A DNA stretch of 64,000 nucleotides, taken from assembly GCF_028453695.1 (NCBI RefSeq), contig NC_135777.1:21104796-21168795 (forward strand), in the 5' to 3' direction. The position numbers were made by a program, and so were the translations under genes. A model generated the notes under the pieces. That model worked only from the letters and a program-made list of their open reading frames with translations, was not told the DNA's origin and searched no databases. Position 1 is the first letter of the stretch. Each line of letters begins with the position of its first letter. This stretch comes from Augochlora pura (taxonomy: Eukaryota > Arthropoda > Insecta > Hymenoptera > Halictidae). Of this stretch, positions 21,872-35,247 are shown piece after piece.

Positions 21872-22934
21872 GGGCCGGCCCCACTTTCAATTTGCAACTG
21901 TATCTGCCGCGACGAACGCGAATCACCGACTCGTAACCGGAGACAGATTTACGGACGCGCGTCCGGTCCCGGTCGCGATCCTCCTCGCCGAGTCACGCGA
22001 TCGACGTGTCTTCGTTCACGATTTTTCACCCCTCCCGTGCGAATCGATTTTTCAGTGTGGCCGACAAGCATTTGTCGACTCGATGTCGCGTGTTCAAATT
22101 GTTGCGGCATCTCTGTGACGTCGCCCGTTTTTATTGCGTTATTCCACCGCCGGTCGAAATGCCATAGTTCGTGCTCTGAAATGATAATTATACTGTGGAT
22201 CCTAACCTCTTAGGCACGGCTGGATCTTGCGCCAATGAAATTTTTCGTAATTACCATTTTTCTTAATATATATATTTTTTGGTATAGCTATATACAGTAT
22301 TAGCTATATACATATATTCTTTACCTATATTTCACTCGGAGCGTTACTTTTTATTTTGTAGTTGATTTGAGACAATTTTCTCAGTGCAGAGGGCTTTTAA
22401 ATTATAATGATTAAAAGTATCGAATCAAATAAAATTAAATAAAAACAAAGGTTTTCGATTAATACTTTCATATAAAAAGGCGAAAAGTTTAACGGTAAAA
22501 TTAATAAAAAAAATTCCTATTGCATTTCAAGCATTGCAAACTTCCTTTTGCATAAAATTTTACAGACCACGCCGCGAAACGGAAAAACCATTTAATAATT
22601 CTAATTTTACTATAACCGTGTCTTCAACATTGCAACGAAGAAGTTTCTCCCCACACACGTACACACACACGCGCGCGCGCTATAGTTTTCTTGAACGTTC
22701 CACGTGAAAAACCAGGGCGTAAGATACGCGAAAAAAAATTACTAATTTATGAGATGTTTAAAGTTTCCCACCGAGGCCCATGCTTTATAAAGATGGCTGA
22801 ACTTACGGTCGGTTTACAAGGGAACTTCGGCGGCCCGACAATTTTTATCCTTTTTTAAACATTGCGGTTCTCGCAGCCAACATCAAAAGAATTATTAGGT
22901 AATTTTTTCAACTACTTTTTAGATGCACGCGCGT
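21552..22934. other. GC-rich then AT-rich non-coding DNA
   Basis: GC-rich to about 22200 with a long (CT)n tract at about 21817-21869. A 205-codon plus frame (21596-22213) spans this tract and an opposing frame covers it too; neither has a domain. From 22210 the DNA is AT-rich. A (CA)n/(CG)n run lies near 22653-22679. Confidence 0.5.
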
Positions 22935-22958
22935 GGTGGGGGGGAGGGGGGAGGGGGT
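22935..22958 (+). repeat. G-rich tract
   Basis: Runs of 8, 6 and 5 G separated by single A residues, a plausible G-quadruplex on the plus strand. Confidence 0.85.
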
Positions 22959-25900
22959 GAAAACAACCGCGGGAGAATAATGAGATTTTCCCGTTTTCAA
23001 GAACGCGCCGCATGGATTTTTCAAGCGAACGTCTCTAATTTTCCTTGTTACCCGGGGAAAACTGTTTGCAAAACTAAGTTCCAGCAACAACAAACGCATA
23101 AATCACGAGTGCGTGTAAGGGTGTTTCGTTCATCTTGTTTTCGTTGATGTTCTCGTTATTTTTGCGGAATGCGAGGGGGTACGTGCGACGGGAATTGTTG
23201 TCGCGCTGTTTAGAATTGCAAATTGGTTTCCCTTCGAGTTTACTTCAAAGCTTCTTCATGTTTTAACAATTTTGGCCGCCATGCTATTGCGAACGACCGA
23301 AAATAAATTTTGACGTTTCAATCTCTTTGCTCGTTCGATAATTAAATTATTCTAATCTCGCGATATATTTTAAAATGTTTACTTTCAATAAAGCTTAAGC
23401 TTTAGAGCCGTTTACCTTTAATAAAAATTTCGGTAAACCAATTAGTTCGCAAGAAACGTTTTGTGAAAGGAAAGAATAGATCGACCAGGACAGCCGATAC
23501 GTTAAAATGAGAAACAGCTACGGAAAATCGCCTGATCTATCAAAAAAGGCACGGCTAACGAGACGATGGAAATCCTATCCTCCCTCGACGATCTAAAAGT
23601 CGAAGAGACAAAGGCGCGGAGAATTAACGAGACGATTTTCCGAAGGGCCTTTTCCAGCGTCGCATACCGGCGCGCGCGCGCACCCCCTTATTTCCCTGGA
23701 AAATTATCTGGCAATCGGGAAGGTTGGCGTTCACGGTAACGAGGTGAAATCGCGATCGCCTGCGACGATAGCCAATGGAACCGTCGAAAACGCGGCGCGG
23801 CCGTTAATGAGAACAGCGCACTGTCCCTCGAACCGGGCGAACAATCGACCGCGTGATCTCGAAGAGCTTGTTTTCGAACCTATCGACGTCCCGAATCTAA
23901 AAGCGAGGGCGAAAGAAAAATGGATGGGAATCGGTGCACGCGATCCTTCCAACGCGGCCCCGACTATGATCCGTCGCGTAGGTGGCGCGAGACCTTTCCG
24001 TAATTGTCGAATCTCTCTCGTCGACGAAGGCGACGCGAATACACGGAAGGGGTTAGAGGGAGGGCGGCGGCGAAGACGGGGGATCGCGGCCGAGGCGGAG
24101 GGGGGGAGAGCAAGAAACGCTAGTTGCGAAAGTAAATGGCTGACGACAAGAAGTAAGTGGCCGGAATGATTAGAGAGCAGGAGTAGAAGATACCGTTCAT
24201 TAAGTCATTTCGCGCAGTCGAACCGCCCGCCCACTCGGAGCGGGGCCGTCCTCGGCGAGGCGAGGCGAGGCGAGCGTGCACGGCGAAACTGGCTGCCAAC
24301 TACGTTTTCGTAAAAAGCTCGCATTAGCCTTCGGGTAGCCGTCGCTACCTGGATAGAACGAATCCACTTCGCTCGCTTTTAATGGGCCACATTTTATTGG
24401 CTCGTGTCAATGAATACTCGTACCGTCAGGATTTTATGCGTTTACGTAAATTATCTGCTACAAATATTTCAAATTAACACAATTCATGGATATTATTATG
24501 GCATTGCTTTCAACTTAGTAGGATCATTGTGCGTATGGAAAGACAGTTTCATTTAACACGTTCACTCATATCTGGGTGACACTAATTTCTGGCCAATTTT
24601 GAGAATTTATTTTTATTGCAATATATTCGAGCGAAAGAAGTCGACTATTTCTCGAATGCGAAAGAATTCTAATGTTCATCTAAATACTAAATGAAAAATA
24701 CGCGGGGTTATAACCATTGAGATATTTTAATAAATTGGTTTTTCGAATGTTGATGAAAAATTGCTTCTCTGAGAATTTAATCCTAATCTTTGAATTACTA
24801 TACTGATATACTACAATATATACTTAATATACTATATACTTAATATACTGATGTGGACGTAACTAGAAACGAATATAATTAATAAAAGTTCCACCATAAT
24901 TAACGTACAGCCTAGTCACCGTGTAAAATAAAAAATTCGAACGAAATAACGAATTATTAATTAAGTTGAAGTGAAAACGAAAAGTTCACGCAAATGACGG
25001 ATTAATTCGGTTGAAAAGTCAAATTCTGTGTGAAACTATACCGTCTCCTTCATCAACGCCGCTATTCGCTATCCGAGCGTAGTAACGGGATTGCGCTCGG
25101 ATGAACCGCACGGTAATGTTATTATTATTGTTATTATTAGTATAATTTATACAATATTGTATTCGGCGAGGTAGCTGCGGGCTGTTATAAAACATAACTC
25201 GTTTGCATAACGAATACCGGATACCGCCGCCGATAAACAGAGCGTTCATTGTCAAAAATCGCATTGACGATGGAAACATGCATTCTTCAGCTATTGTTCC
25301 CTCGCTGATTCTAAACAATGATTAATTGTTAATTATACAAACTATGATTTAAAGCACTGTACTGCTTTAAAAATTATCAGCTACAATTTCAATGTATAGA
25401 TACCAAATAGCAAGTTAACTCTTCCATTAATTATAATAAATAAATTAAATAAATTAAAAATAATACATTGCCGTTTTAAGATGATCTTAATCTTTATACT
25501 ACTCTAAATACTACTTCATACTACTCGTGCTATAAGTGCATAAAATCCGCAGCCTGTGCAACAACAATTCTGATTCGACGACGCGTGCAAGCACGTAGAT
25601 AAATTTTGTACGACGTCAGTCAGGATTTTACGCGGATATTTCGCTACGATAATATTACTGACAGCAATAATAATCGTCTTTAATATGCACTTGTATCGGT
25701 AACGGAACTACGTCGGGAACACGGACGGCGCGTACTAAAGACGCAACGTAAAAGATGAGATAGAGTGGTGTATGGCGCCATTACCGCCGGAACCACATCC
25801 TTCAAATTACGAGGCAATGGAGAAATCAAAAATTTTCTAAAAATTCATTTAGAAATCAAAAATCAAAATTCCGTGCCACGTGCACTACCGATGGTACATG

Positions 25901-27219
25901 CTTACATGTTTATTTGGTACACTAGGGAAATAGTTTACAACAAAGAATTAATTTCTACCATGAGAATGGGTCGCAATATTCATTGTTATATACACGATAA
26001 TTAATAATGACATACAGTATATTAAGTTTCAGTAAAATATCAAATAGTGCGAAGGGTCGAACGGAAACAATTCGGCACGTGTTAAAAAGTGATCGATTAA
26101 TTTTTTCGGGCGCAAGATCACTCGAAAGGGTTGCTACCCAACCGATTGTACGAGCCGAGAATATCGCGTCGACGACTATAATTGTGGACAGCGCGAAACC
26201 AGATTCCAGATTAACCTTTGATAGTCTGAATGCTGCGTTTCCACCCTGGCTCGCGTCATTTTCCGCGTGAACTCGCGTGAATCTATTTAAAGCCGTTCCA
26301 GTACGGCTGCTTTTCGAGCTTGCTTGATGCTAATTAAGCTTCTCTCTCTCTCTCCCCCTCTCCCACCCTCTCATACTTTTTCTCTCTTTCACCGTCGAAA
26401 AGTTTACTAAACTCCGGCTTAAGCGTTTACTGCAATTTTGTAATCCGGAGCCGGTCTCCCCCCCTCTCTCTCCCTCTCTCTCCGGCGTTTTCGCTGCAGG
26501 CCGGACCGTGCCGGTTAAATTATTATCGTTAATTCAGTTTACCCGGGCAACTACGGGACCGGGCAATATCGCGCGCGGAAATACACCGCGCGCAGAGAGA
26601 GGGATTTAAGACGAAGACACTCCCGGGCAATTGCTTTCGACGGTATGACTGTTAACGAGCGTTTCACCCCGTGTATCGCCGCGTTCTCGCTGGCTTTCCT
26701 AACAATGAATAATTGCTTTGGACCTTTGTACTAACGCGTCCCGAAACCGAAAATGTGGGTCGCCATTGTGCAGCCGGTTCTCCGGGTTTCTGGCCGGCGA
26801 TACGGCCAACAAAACTTCGCCGTTTCATCAGCTTTGGCCGGGGCAGCGCGTGGTTCAGTGACTCCACGCCGCCGCCGCGCATCCACCGAACATCGAATTA
26901 CGCTCTACGCGCGTCCAACAAAGAACAAAATTATCCGTATAATTCCGGCACGCGGCTACCGTTCCTCGCCACCGCGATTAACCCGTTTCTTTGAATAAAA
27001 CTCTAAATACCGTTGACGGCTTCCGGCCGTTTCGACGCTGACTTTTGGATTTTTATCGCTGACAATGGTATTTGAACTCCTGTGCTTGGGATGCTAAAGA
27101 GAGGAGAATTCGCTGGAACGAGTCGGCAATTTTCTACCGGTTACGTCGTGTAAAGACGTCATACGTGAAAAAGTACGATCGGTTGTGAAGGGAGAGGATT
27201 CTAGGTTTTAGTCACCCTG
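22959..27219. other. Non-coding mosaic without a recognised gene
   Basis: GC-rich blocks at about 23470-24430 and 25550-27200 alternate with AT-rich DNA at 23230-23460, 24440-25020 and 25310-25550. Small items: a (CG)n run near 23672-23681, GGCGA repeats near 24254-24275, and CT runs at about 26340-26395 and 26460-26482. A TTAACACGTTCACTCATATC opening near 24556 may be another decayed TTAA repeat. The 141-codon frame 23744-24169 has no domain. Confidence 0.45.
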
Positions 27220-27570
27220 ATCGTTGGGGTGCCTTATCTTCTACTCGTGTTTATATTATATTAATTGCAGTGTACTGTTATATTAATTTTAATAACGAGA
27301 CGTAAAATGTATACAGATATTTACATATTATTTTTTAAAAAATTGCTTTTCTTATTAGGAGTTCACGAGCACCTGAGGAGGGTAGTTTTGCTTCAAGAGT
27401 TCACGTTTGTAGTGCTCGGTTGACATAACTCTAAGTTTTAGATCGCAAAAGTCCAAAATTATTAAAATTAAATACGCATTGTTAAAATACCAAATCAAGT
27501 GATTTTTGGACACTTACGAAACGAAATGTTGTTAAAAAATGAAACAACCCTCTGAGCACCCCAATACGAT
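27220..27570. repeat. Possible short-inverted-end element
   Basis: ATCGT-TGGGGTGC near 27219-27231 is matched by the inverted GCACCCCAATACGAT at about 27557-27570, with a 2-bp indel. The interior is AT-rich and non-coding. No target duplication is evident, so this may be coincidence or a decayed MITE of about 345 bp. Confidence 0.3.
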
Positions 27571-28380
27571 TCTTTAGATCGCAAAGACGTGTTTACGACG
27601 AATTAAAATCAATTTCCCAGCGAATTAAAAACAATTTTGTTTCGTCGAAACCAACAGCGCTAAAAATCAAGATTGCTATTAGAAATTTTATATCACGATT
27701 CTTCAAAATTTACAAAATCATCGCCTCCTTCGCAGGTTCCGCGAACCGCGACTAGTGGCTCGCGACCCGACACAATTAATTGAACGATCGCTGATCAGCA
27801 GTGTCGAGGTCGCATGACCGATTGATCGTCGCGTTTAGCACGTCTCCGTAAGCAGCGTTAGCAGGCCCGCGTGTGAACCTCGCGCAAACTGGGATCGATC
27901 CGTTGAAAGCGCACAGGCATCAGTGGCTCGACTTGGTTCGCGGGTTGACGGCCATTATCATATTCCTCGCGTATCATATCGAATTTATGGCTAATAAAGG
28001 CCGATCGAATAACAGGCTCGCGGGTCCCGGGCCAAGGATCGTTCGCCGTCTGCACCGTGGGGATAGACAGAGAGAGAGAGAGATAGATAGAGAGAGAGAG
28101 AGAGGGAGAGAGAACCTGGCAGAGCAGCCCCTTTCTTCCTTTTCGCCCGTGTTCGATTCCACGCGTTCCCCCGGCATCCGAGTAGTTGGCTGGCTTTAGA
28201 GTCATGCCAGTTGGCAGTAGTGGCAATTGATATGCACGCCATTGATATATGGGTGCATATTTCACTAGGTTGGCAGAGCCGCGAGAGAGCTCTCCGGTTT
28301 GTTATCTCGCGTTTCTCGCTCGTTTCCATCCAGACCTCATTCGCCGCCACCGTCTTCCCTCTTTCTTTCGCCTTACGCGC
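27571..28380. other. Non-coding DNA with GA microsatellite
   Basis: Mixed composition becoming GC-rich after 27720. A GAGA/GATA microsatellite lies at about 28065-28113. The frame 27873-28199 covers it and has no recognised domain. Confidence 0.5.
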
Positions 28381-28425
28381 GCGCCTCTTTTATTCTTTCA
28401 CCCTCCCCTTCCCTCTTCCCTCCTC

Positions 28426-28466
<41 letters not shown>

Positions 28467-28578
28467 CATTTCTCTCTCTCTCCCTTTCTTCATTTCTCTC
28501 TTCCCTCCTCTCTTACTCTCTTCCTTTCTCTCCCTCTCTCCGTATCTATCCCTCTATTTCTCCTTCTCCCCCCCGGGT
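28381..28578 (+). repeat. Pyrimidine tract with TTTCTTCATTTCTCTCTCTC units
   Basis: A nearly pure C/T strand, with a perfect (CT)n run at about 28430-28461 and repeated TTTCTTCATTTCTCT units. It generates three overlapping plus-strand frames of 139-160 codons rich in Leu, Ser, Phe and Pro, which are not genes. Confidence 0.9.
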
Positions 28579-30190
28579 ATCACCCTTTCGCCCGGCGAAG
28601 CCAGAGATCGGCTACCAATACGCGCGATGAATTATGCTCGTCCTTTGTTAGGATCCCTGACGTGTCTTTGATTGGAAGCACCGGCGCTTCCGAGAAAAGA
28701 AGCACACCAGCCGGCCCTCGCGCACCAACATACGAGAAACCTCTGACCCCCGGCCGGGACCGTCGTGACCCCTTCGAATAATGTCCATCCCCGTGGACCG
28801 AACGAAATTTACCATCGAACCGGTCGCTGCGAAGAGGAGGATTCCCCGGCTACGCTTATTCCGATCGGCGCACACGCGCGCGCGCTCGCACACGCATAAA
28901 TAACGTCGTACGTTTCACCCCTAAGGGAAGGATAATGCCAGCCCACCTCCTGTCATTAATCGACTGCGCACTTTATGCACTCCTCCAACTAAAATAAGCG
29001 ACGCGCGAAACGGCGAAGACGTTTTTATTCGAAGAATCTTCGCGGATACGAGGAAATATTTAGAGCGGGATATTTTATTCGGTTTTATGTTTGTCGTTTG
29101 CGTATAGTTCGGTGGGAAGCTTCTTTTTAAAGAAATTTTACATAAATCATTTTGTAAGGTTTTATGTTGCTGCCGGACTTTGCATGAAAATACGCGTATT
29201 AGTTATTATGCTGCCAGAGACAGGGTAAAAATTTATGGAACTTTGTATGAAGATTAGTTTATGTTATGTTGTAGCTTATTGCGGATTTGAATCGTTCGAA
29301 TCGTTAATTGGTTTGACATGGTTTGCACTATTTTTTGAAGGCCATAAGTTATGTTCTTATTGGAGTAGATAGAAATAAATATTAAAACATTAAGATATTG
29401 GATATATTATATAATTATTACAATGATTGTAATTTTTAAATACAGTTTTTAAAGAAATATATGTCAGGTCATGACAGGTTTTTAAATACCATTTTAAAAA
29501 AATATATATGTCTTAAATAAACATATATATTGACGCTTGACAATTATCGAACAAAACTTTCCAGTAAATTTAATACAATATATATTCCATAGCATTCTCG
29601 AAATAAGAAATAATATCTTAATTATTACAATCTTGTTTATGGTTGCCCAACTCCACAGCATTACATAACCTGAAAAATAGAAAGACGTCTTTCTATAGGC
29701 TCAAACATCACAGAACCACCCAAGATCAACATTTGCAATTAATATCGCCGCAGTTTGTATATCATTTATGTCACTTAGAGAATTTCGTACCTAAGAGCCT
29801 AATGACAGCACGCATGTACTCCTTTCGCCCTGGAGTATACAGCCGCGCACAAACACGGGCAAACAGCGTGACGAAATATATGCTTCGCCGTAGATTTCGT
29901 TCATCGAAGGGTGGAATTTCGCGAGGCTTCACACACACACACACACACGACAAAATCGCACGACCATGATTGCGCAAATATACACGCAAACGTGTTCAAA
30001 CTATTCGCGAAAGCGCGCGCGCGCTCGCTCAGTGACGAGACCATTCATCGTGGATTTTGTTCGGCTCGCGATGGAATTTCGTAGACTGGTTCCGCGAGCT
30101 TTCCCCATATTTGTCCCTCTAAGTACCGGATGATATAAATCGCGAAACGCGCAAGAAACCCGAGCTCGCCGTGGCTCGATAGAGAGACCC
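28579..30190. other. Non-coding DNA, GC- then AT- then GC-rich
   Basis: GC-rich to about 29060, AT-rich at 29060-29640, mixed to 30190. A (CA)n run lies at about 29930-29948 and a (CG)n run near 30014-30024. No gene recognised. Confidence 0.45.
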
Positions 30191-30197
30191 GATGGAT

Positions 30198-30229
30198 GGA
30201 GGGAGGGGAGAGGCGGGGAGGGGGAGGGG
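30198..30229 (+). repeat. G-rich tract, possible G-quadruplex
   Basis: Runs of 3-5 G separated by A, AGA or C (GGAGGGAGGGGAGAGGCGGG and onward). Four or more G runs within 32 bases fit a quadruplex pattern. Confidence 0.8.
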
Positions 30230-32059
30230 TAGAGCCCCGCCGCCGTATTTCCGCATTGTTCGCGGCTGTATCGGGGACAGGTCGAAAGGCGAGCCTGAAA
30301 ACTCGCGTTGATCTAAGATCGCTAACTTATAAAAGCGGATTACTACGGCCGCGTTTCCATTGAATAAATTCATGAGTGCCGGCCACAATCGGCCATAAAT
30401 TCCGCCTCGGCCAATTTTTTGTCAATATTCATAACGTGTCTATTGTTTGGACGACCGGGAAGAGAGAGAGGGGGGAGGGGGTTTATCAATCGGATCTACC
30501 TGCGCGGAAAGTGACGCACGTGGTAAATAATAAATGCCTGATGGGACCATTGTAAACAGTCGTGTCCAACGGTGTGTCTCTCGCTCGTTGGTTGGTACGT
30601 TGCTTGGATTAGGATTGACAGCCTGTCTTTGATTGTTCTCCGATGTGCTCGCCACTTTTGTGCTTCATTTTGTCTCTCTGATCAGCGTTCATTTTTTACT
30701 GGCTTCTCTATTGATATTCAAAACATGTATGAAAATAGATACTTTGTAATATGTTCTGTGGTCAAAATTCATATAGTTTAATTTCGAGTTGTTTGTTATA
30801 AATAGTGTAATATTTTGTTACATGTTTGTAAGAAAATTCTATTAAAATCTATTTTATATAATTATTTTAGAATTTAAATAGATAAATTTAAATAGATGAA
30901 GTCTAAAATATAAAATTCTATTAAATAAAATATAAAATTCTATTAAACAGAATATAAAATTCTATTAAACAGAATTAAATATTCGATTAATATATAATAT
31001 TTAAATAGTATTAAAATAAGCGGAGTTTAAGACGTCGATATTTTCCTTCTACTTTATCAAGATCATTAAAGAAACAAACTTTCTACGATTATATATTTAG
31101 CTTGGTTTGCCGTCAAAATAATTAATAACGTATTAGAATCCATCCCAGCCGTCGACTTATAAATAATACTTATTGGTCGAAACTATTTCCGAAAAATCAC
31201 GCTGCATTTAATAATTCAGAATATGTCTGTTTCGACGCCTCTCAGAATAAGCTCAAACATTAATCTCGTTTTATGCACTTATTTCGGGCGCGTAGTGCGA
31301 CGAATCTAAAAGACTGCTCCCATATGCGTCATCCGGTTGCTGGGCCGGACAAAGACGCGAATCTGAATCACCGGTCGCGAATGCGTTAATGTTCTCCAGT
31401 ATCCTCAACGCGTGCAATAAAAGCGGCTGCTATTATACTGTATATTACATCTTCCGTATTAATCGGCGATAAATAGAATCGAAGCAGCGATAAAAATAGC
31501 TTCGGTACGATGCGCGCCGAATTTCAATCGGTTTGGGAACGTCGCGACGATCCGACAAACGCGACTAGTATATCAGCGACGATAACAACTTCTTCCCGCG
31601 CCGCGGTGAATCCGTTGCCGAACGGTTCCCCGCGCGGCGAGACACTAAAACTCCCGCGGATCCGTGACTGTTTATCGTCTCGAACTTCTTTAAATGCAAG
31701 GAAGCCCGTTTCCGCGAAACGTTTAATATTCCCGCGGCGATATCTCTTGCCGTCGCGTATCGCGGGATACGACGCCGTCGTTAATTTTGATTGACCGACC
31801 CGTTTCGTTCTTTATTCGCTGGAACGGCGGCGATCTCCCGCGAAGTTTAAGCGTTTCCGACGCAAGAGGCCGCGGCGGTGACCGCGTTACACGCGGGCCG
31901 CGCATCGCAGAAATAATAAAGCCATTTTTACGGTAATTCTGAAATAATTTTTCTAGTGTACAGTATTTCCATTTCAAGCTACGAAAGCGCATTTTACATG
32001 TACCAATTTTACTCTCGCGACTCATATTAACAGTTTCATTTTCAACAATTTTTACAACA
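30230..32059. other. Non-coding DNA with an AT-rich tandem stretch
   Basis: GC-rich to about 30660, AT-rich at 30720-31140 with TATAAAATTCTATTAAA(C/T)A repeated about four times between 30897 and 30980, then a GC-rich block at 31150-31900. No domain is seen in the frames at 31510-31794 or 32025-31723. Confidence 0.5.
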
Positions 32060-32467
32060 TTAACCCCTTCCCGTACTTTAGCGAGTCAGACTCGCGATGA
32101 AGATTTTTGCCCAAACATGAATATCGCGAGTCACACCCGCGAACAGATACTCGGGCCAAACATAAATATCGCGAGTCTGTGTCGCGAACACGTACTTGGG
32201 CCAAACGTAAACATAACAAGCCGAGCTCGCGGACTGATTTTTTGTCCGTTACGCTCGTGACCGAATTTTAGTTCCTCTCAGTACCTCGGAACAGTTAGTC
32301 ACGATTCTTGTCGTTGCTGTTACGAAGCAGCTCAATTATTAAAATTTAAGAAACCCCTTCAAAATGCAAGGTACAAAAGTGTGTAGCGAAGGCCGTGATA
32401 TTTTAGTATCGCGTGAAATTGACTATATCACAGTGCCTCAGAGTTACCACTCGAGTGCAAAGGATTA
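32060..32467 (+). mobile_element. 400-bp composite TTAA element with 45-bp internal repeats
   Basis: TTAA lies at 32060-32063 and 32464-32467. The left end CCCCTTCCCGTACTTTAGCG is followed by GAGTCAGACTCGCG and matches the right end, inverted, of the element at 57911-58155. The other end, CCACTCGAGTGCAAAGGA, is the inverted 5' terminus of family 1 together with its GTGCCTCAGAGT. The element thus joins termini of two families. Between about 32072 and 32245 a 45-bp unit recurs (32116, 32161, 32206), each unit carrying a GCGAGTC...CGCG dyad and GGGCCAAAC. Non-coding. Confidence 0.7.
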
Positions 32468-34151
32468 ACAGTGGGAACCGTTCTCGGCGATACGAAAAAT
32501 TTCGTCGCGCGTCCGCGGAACCCCGGGAGAGGGGGAGGGGGTGACGTTCGACGGGTATTCGAATCGCTAAAAGGCGAGCTGTTGCACTTCGAAAGCGGTG
32601 TACCTTTTTGTTCGCCGTTCGAAAAAATGAACAAGCGGACACTCTGTTGCAATGCGCCAGCCTCCGCGCTGCGGCCACTGCAGCTGGTTATTTACTGCAA
32701 AAACGACGCCACAATGTTGCTTCAACCGCCGTAATCGCCGAATACAACGATCGTTTCTTGGATCCGCCTCTGAAAAATGTACGCTTTGCTGGGCGGTCGA
32801 CAATTGTATGGAACTGAGCATAAATTTGAGGTGTACAAATTCATTCGCGGCGATTTCACGATGTAACTTGGTGATGTAATTGTTTGCTCACAATTACGGA
32901 GGTACTGTGTGAAGGTGCAATATGGTGGGGATTTCGATGTAACGTAATTATTATACTGCAAATTTTATAGGATTGCGATCAAAATAAATAGATCATATTT
33001 AAGGTGCACAAAGATTAAAAAATCCAACGATATCGTGTCAGAGTTATTAAAATTCCTTTCGAAATGTTTTAAAATGTGTATATTAAAATATTATAAATGC
33101 GATTAAATAACGTTCAAAGAAAAAGTCTTTTTACATTAGACTTGACAAACCGAAAGCTGCATGCGACGCGTATAAAACTCTCTTCGAGCTTAAAATAAAG
33201 TTACAATTAATCGCGAGGCTAACAACATTCATAGTACGGCTCGAGTTCGTTCCCGCGAAAAATCGTCGCCGCCGTTAAAATTCGTCTGTTCCCGCTAGCA
33301 GACGCGGCAAACTTTTCGCCCGCATACGACGAGCAGCGAACCGTGCGCGGCCGTGGCCTAAAATAAAACCGACGGTGATTTATTCAGAAAAATCGATCCG
33401 GCCTGCGGGACCGCGACAAAAGCCGTCGCGCACCTGGCCAGGTCCGTTAAGATAATCCAGAGAGCGTGGAAGGGCGGCCGCACCGGAACCCGTTCCCGAA
33501 ATTCGCGGGAAAGGAAATCAGTGGCGGCCGATAGCCGTGGCACGACACGGCGCGGCTTTTAACCGGCGCGAAATTAAAAAGCTGTCCCAGAGGTTAAACG
33601 ACCGGCTTGAAATAAAGCAGTGTATCGCGTGCGACGCTTGATAATACGGTTCCCGGCGAAACGATATATTAAATTCCTTCCATTTTCTTTTACCCCGCCG
33701 TTTCTGCGCTCCAACCCTCTCTCGCGCGCGCCCTTCGCCGTTAACGAAGATTAAGCTATGGGGGACCGCTGCACGGTGTGCTCCCACTCGAAATTATGTA
33801 TCTCGCGTTACGCTGCTCTCCGCGTTACGGATCTCTTCGGCCCCGCCGGTTTCTTTTTTATCGACTGGCAGCCCTGTATAAAAGGGAGCGCGATCCAACC
33901 GCGGCGACGTCTTCCAGGTATTCGTCCGTTCGACGCCGGTGTAAACGCCTCGGATACGGAAACGTATTATCATTATGGCCCCGACGAACACAGAACGGCA
34001 ATTATAATTAGGTCGGCGGCCGATGATAAGCCTTCTGGGAACGCGTGACTGTTGATAAAACAGCCGCGGTGACATTTTCCTGCGGCGCGCACGAACCGTA
34101 CGTGAAAATAAAAAAAAAAAGAAAAAAGGGCATGCGGCGGGTTTTTGCGAT
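32468..34151. other. Non-coding DNA; GC-rich blocks
   Basis: GC-rich at 32470-32880 and 33160-34140, AT-rich between. Overlapping frames in four phases at 32403-32961 and in 33758-34075 reflect composition. A TATAAAAGGG string at 33876 resembles a TATA box but no downstream gene supports it. Confidence 0.45.
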
Positions 34152-34176
34152 CCCCCCCCCCCCCCCCCCCCCCCCC
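34152..34176 (+). repeat. Poly-C tract of 25
   Basis: A perfect run of C (poly-G on the minus strand), preceded by an A-rich stretch at about 34109-34126. It encodes the Gly or Pro runs seen in chance frames over it. Confidence 0.95.
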
Positions 34177-35247
34177 TTCGTCGTCGACGGTTTTCGGCGA
34201 TCCGCAGACACGATTCGCGTGGCGAAACTTATCGAGCCAGATGCGGGGAACGGGACGGATATAACGACCGGACTGGACGATACTGTTTTATGCTGCTCCG
34301 GTTTTTGTAATTTAATTAACGCTGTTATTGCGCGGCGGTGTAAGCTACTTGCGCACATTACTCTAGGGTGAATGCGAGCATCGATCTATTTGGAAGTCGT
34401 AGGTTATAATACGTGCTCGAAGAAAGAGGTCTATTAATATTTCCATTGTTACGTCATCCGTGTGCGTGTGTGTGGGTGACGGAAATATTTGCTCAGTTTT
34501 GAAAATTAGCCTCGGGCTTTGTGATGTATTTTCAAAGAAACGCACGCGTGTCGACGATTTAATTTAACGCCGTTCTATGCGTGGAGTTATCGTAAAAATA
34601 AGACTGAAATGTTTCTGCTTTTGTTTAAAATATTTATAGAAATGCGAACGCTATATTGTTTGCGACATAATAGGTTAATAAAATAGCGATACCATTAAAT
34701 AGAAATTGAAAGATATCCTTTTTAAGTTGCAAGCGAAATTAAGAAAAATGTTCTTAACGTAATTAAGATTATTCCGAATTCAATTTACAAATAATCAATC
34801 TACAAAATTGTCATGAAAGTATTTTTGTAATTTCAAGTACCGGGAGAGAAGAGGAGAAGGAGAAAAAAAAAAAGAATTGAGACTCGCGATGGGCAGGAGC
34901 TTTGAATTTTTCATCGAACTCGTCGGCTAGCCATATATCCGAGTTTTGTGCCGTGCATTCTGATTTATATATAAATATAAAGAGCTCGCGATAGAATGGC
35001 GCTGATGAGTCGTTAATAATGAAATCCCAATCCTGTCTATTTTTCATTGTGCATTTTATTGCTGTACCATATACAACGAGAATTTAACGTCCTGCGAAAA
35101 AAGCGTTCCACCTAGTTTTGTTTAAAAATTATATAATAACAAATTATAGTTTACTGTATAGAACATATAACAGAGCAATGGCGCTGCTTGGCGTATTTGA
35201 TTTTTGTTACTGTGCGCGTAGCAATGATATAAAATCAAAGCAATGAA
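34177..35247. other. Non-coding DNA, mostly AT-rich
   Basis: GC-rich to about 34370, AT-rich beyond. A short (GT)n run lies near 34461-34472 and an A-rich purine run near 34847-34876. No gene recognised. Confidence 0.45.

Noticed and set aside
22208..22400. CCTCTTAGGCACGG ... GTGCAGAGGGCTTTTAA considered as another TTAA element
   Set aside because: Termini match only weakly when inverted and the left side lacks a TTAA.
33874..33900. TATAAAAGGG followed by GC-rich sequence, resembling a core promoter
   Set aside because: No coding region or splice-like structure downstream, and such strings are frequent in mixed AT/GC DNA.
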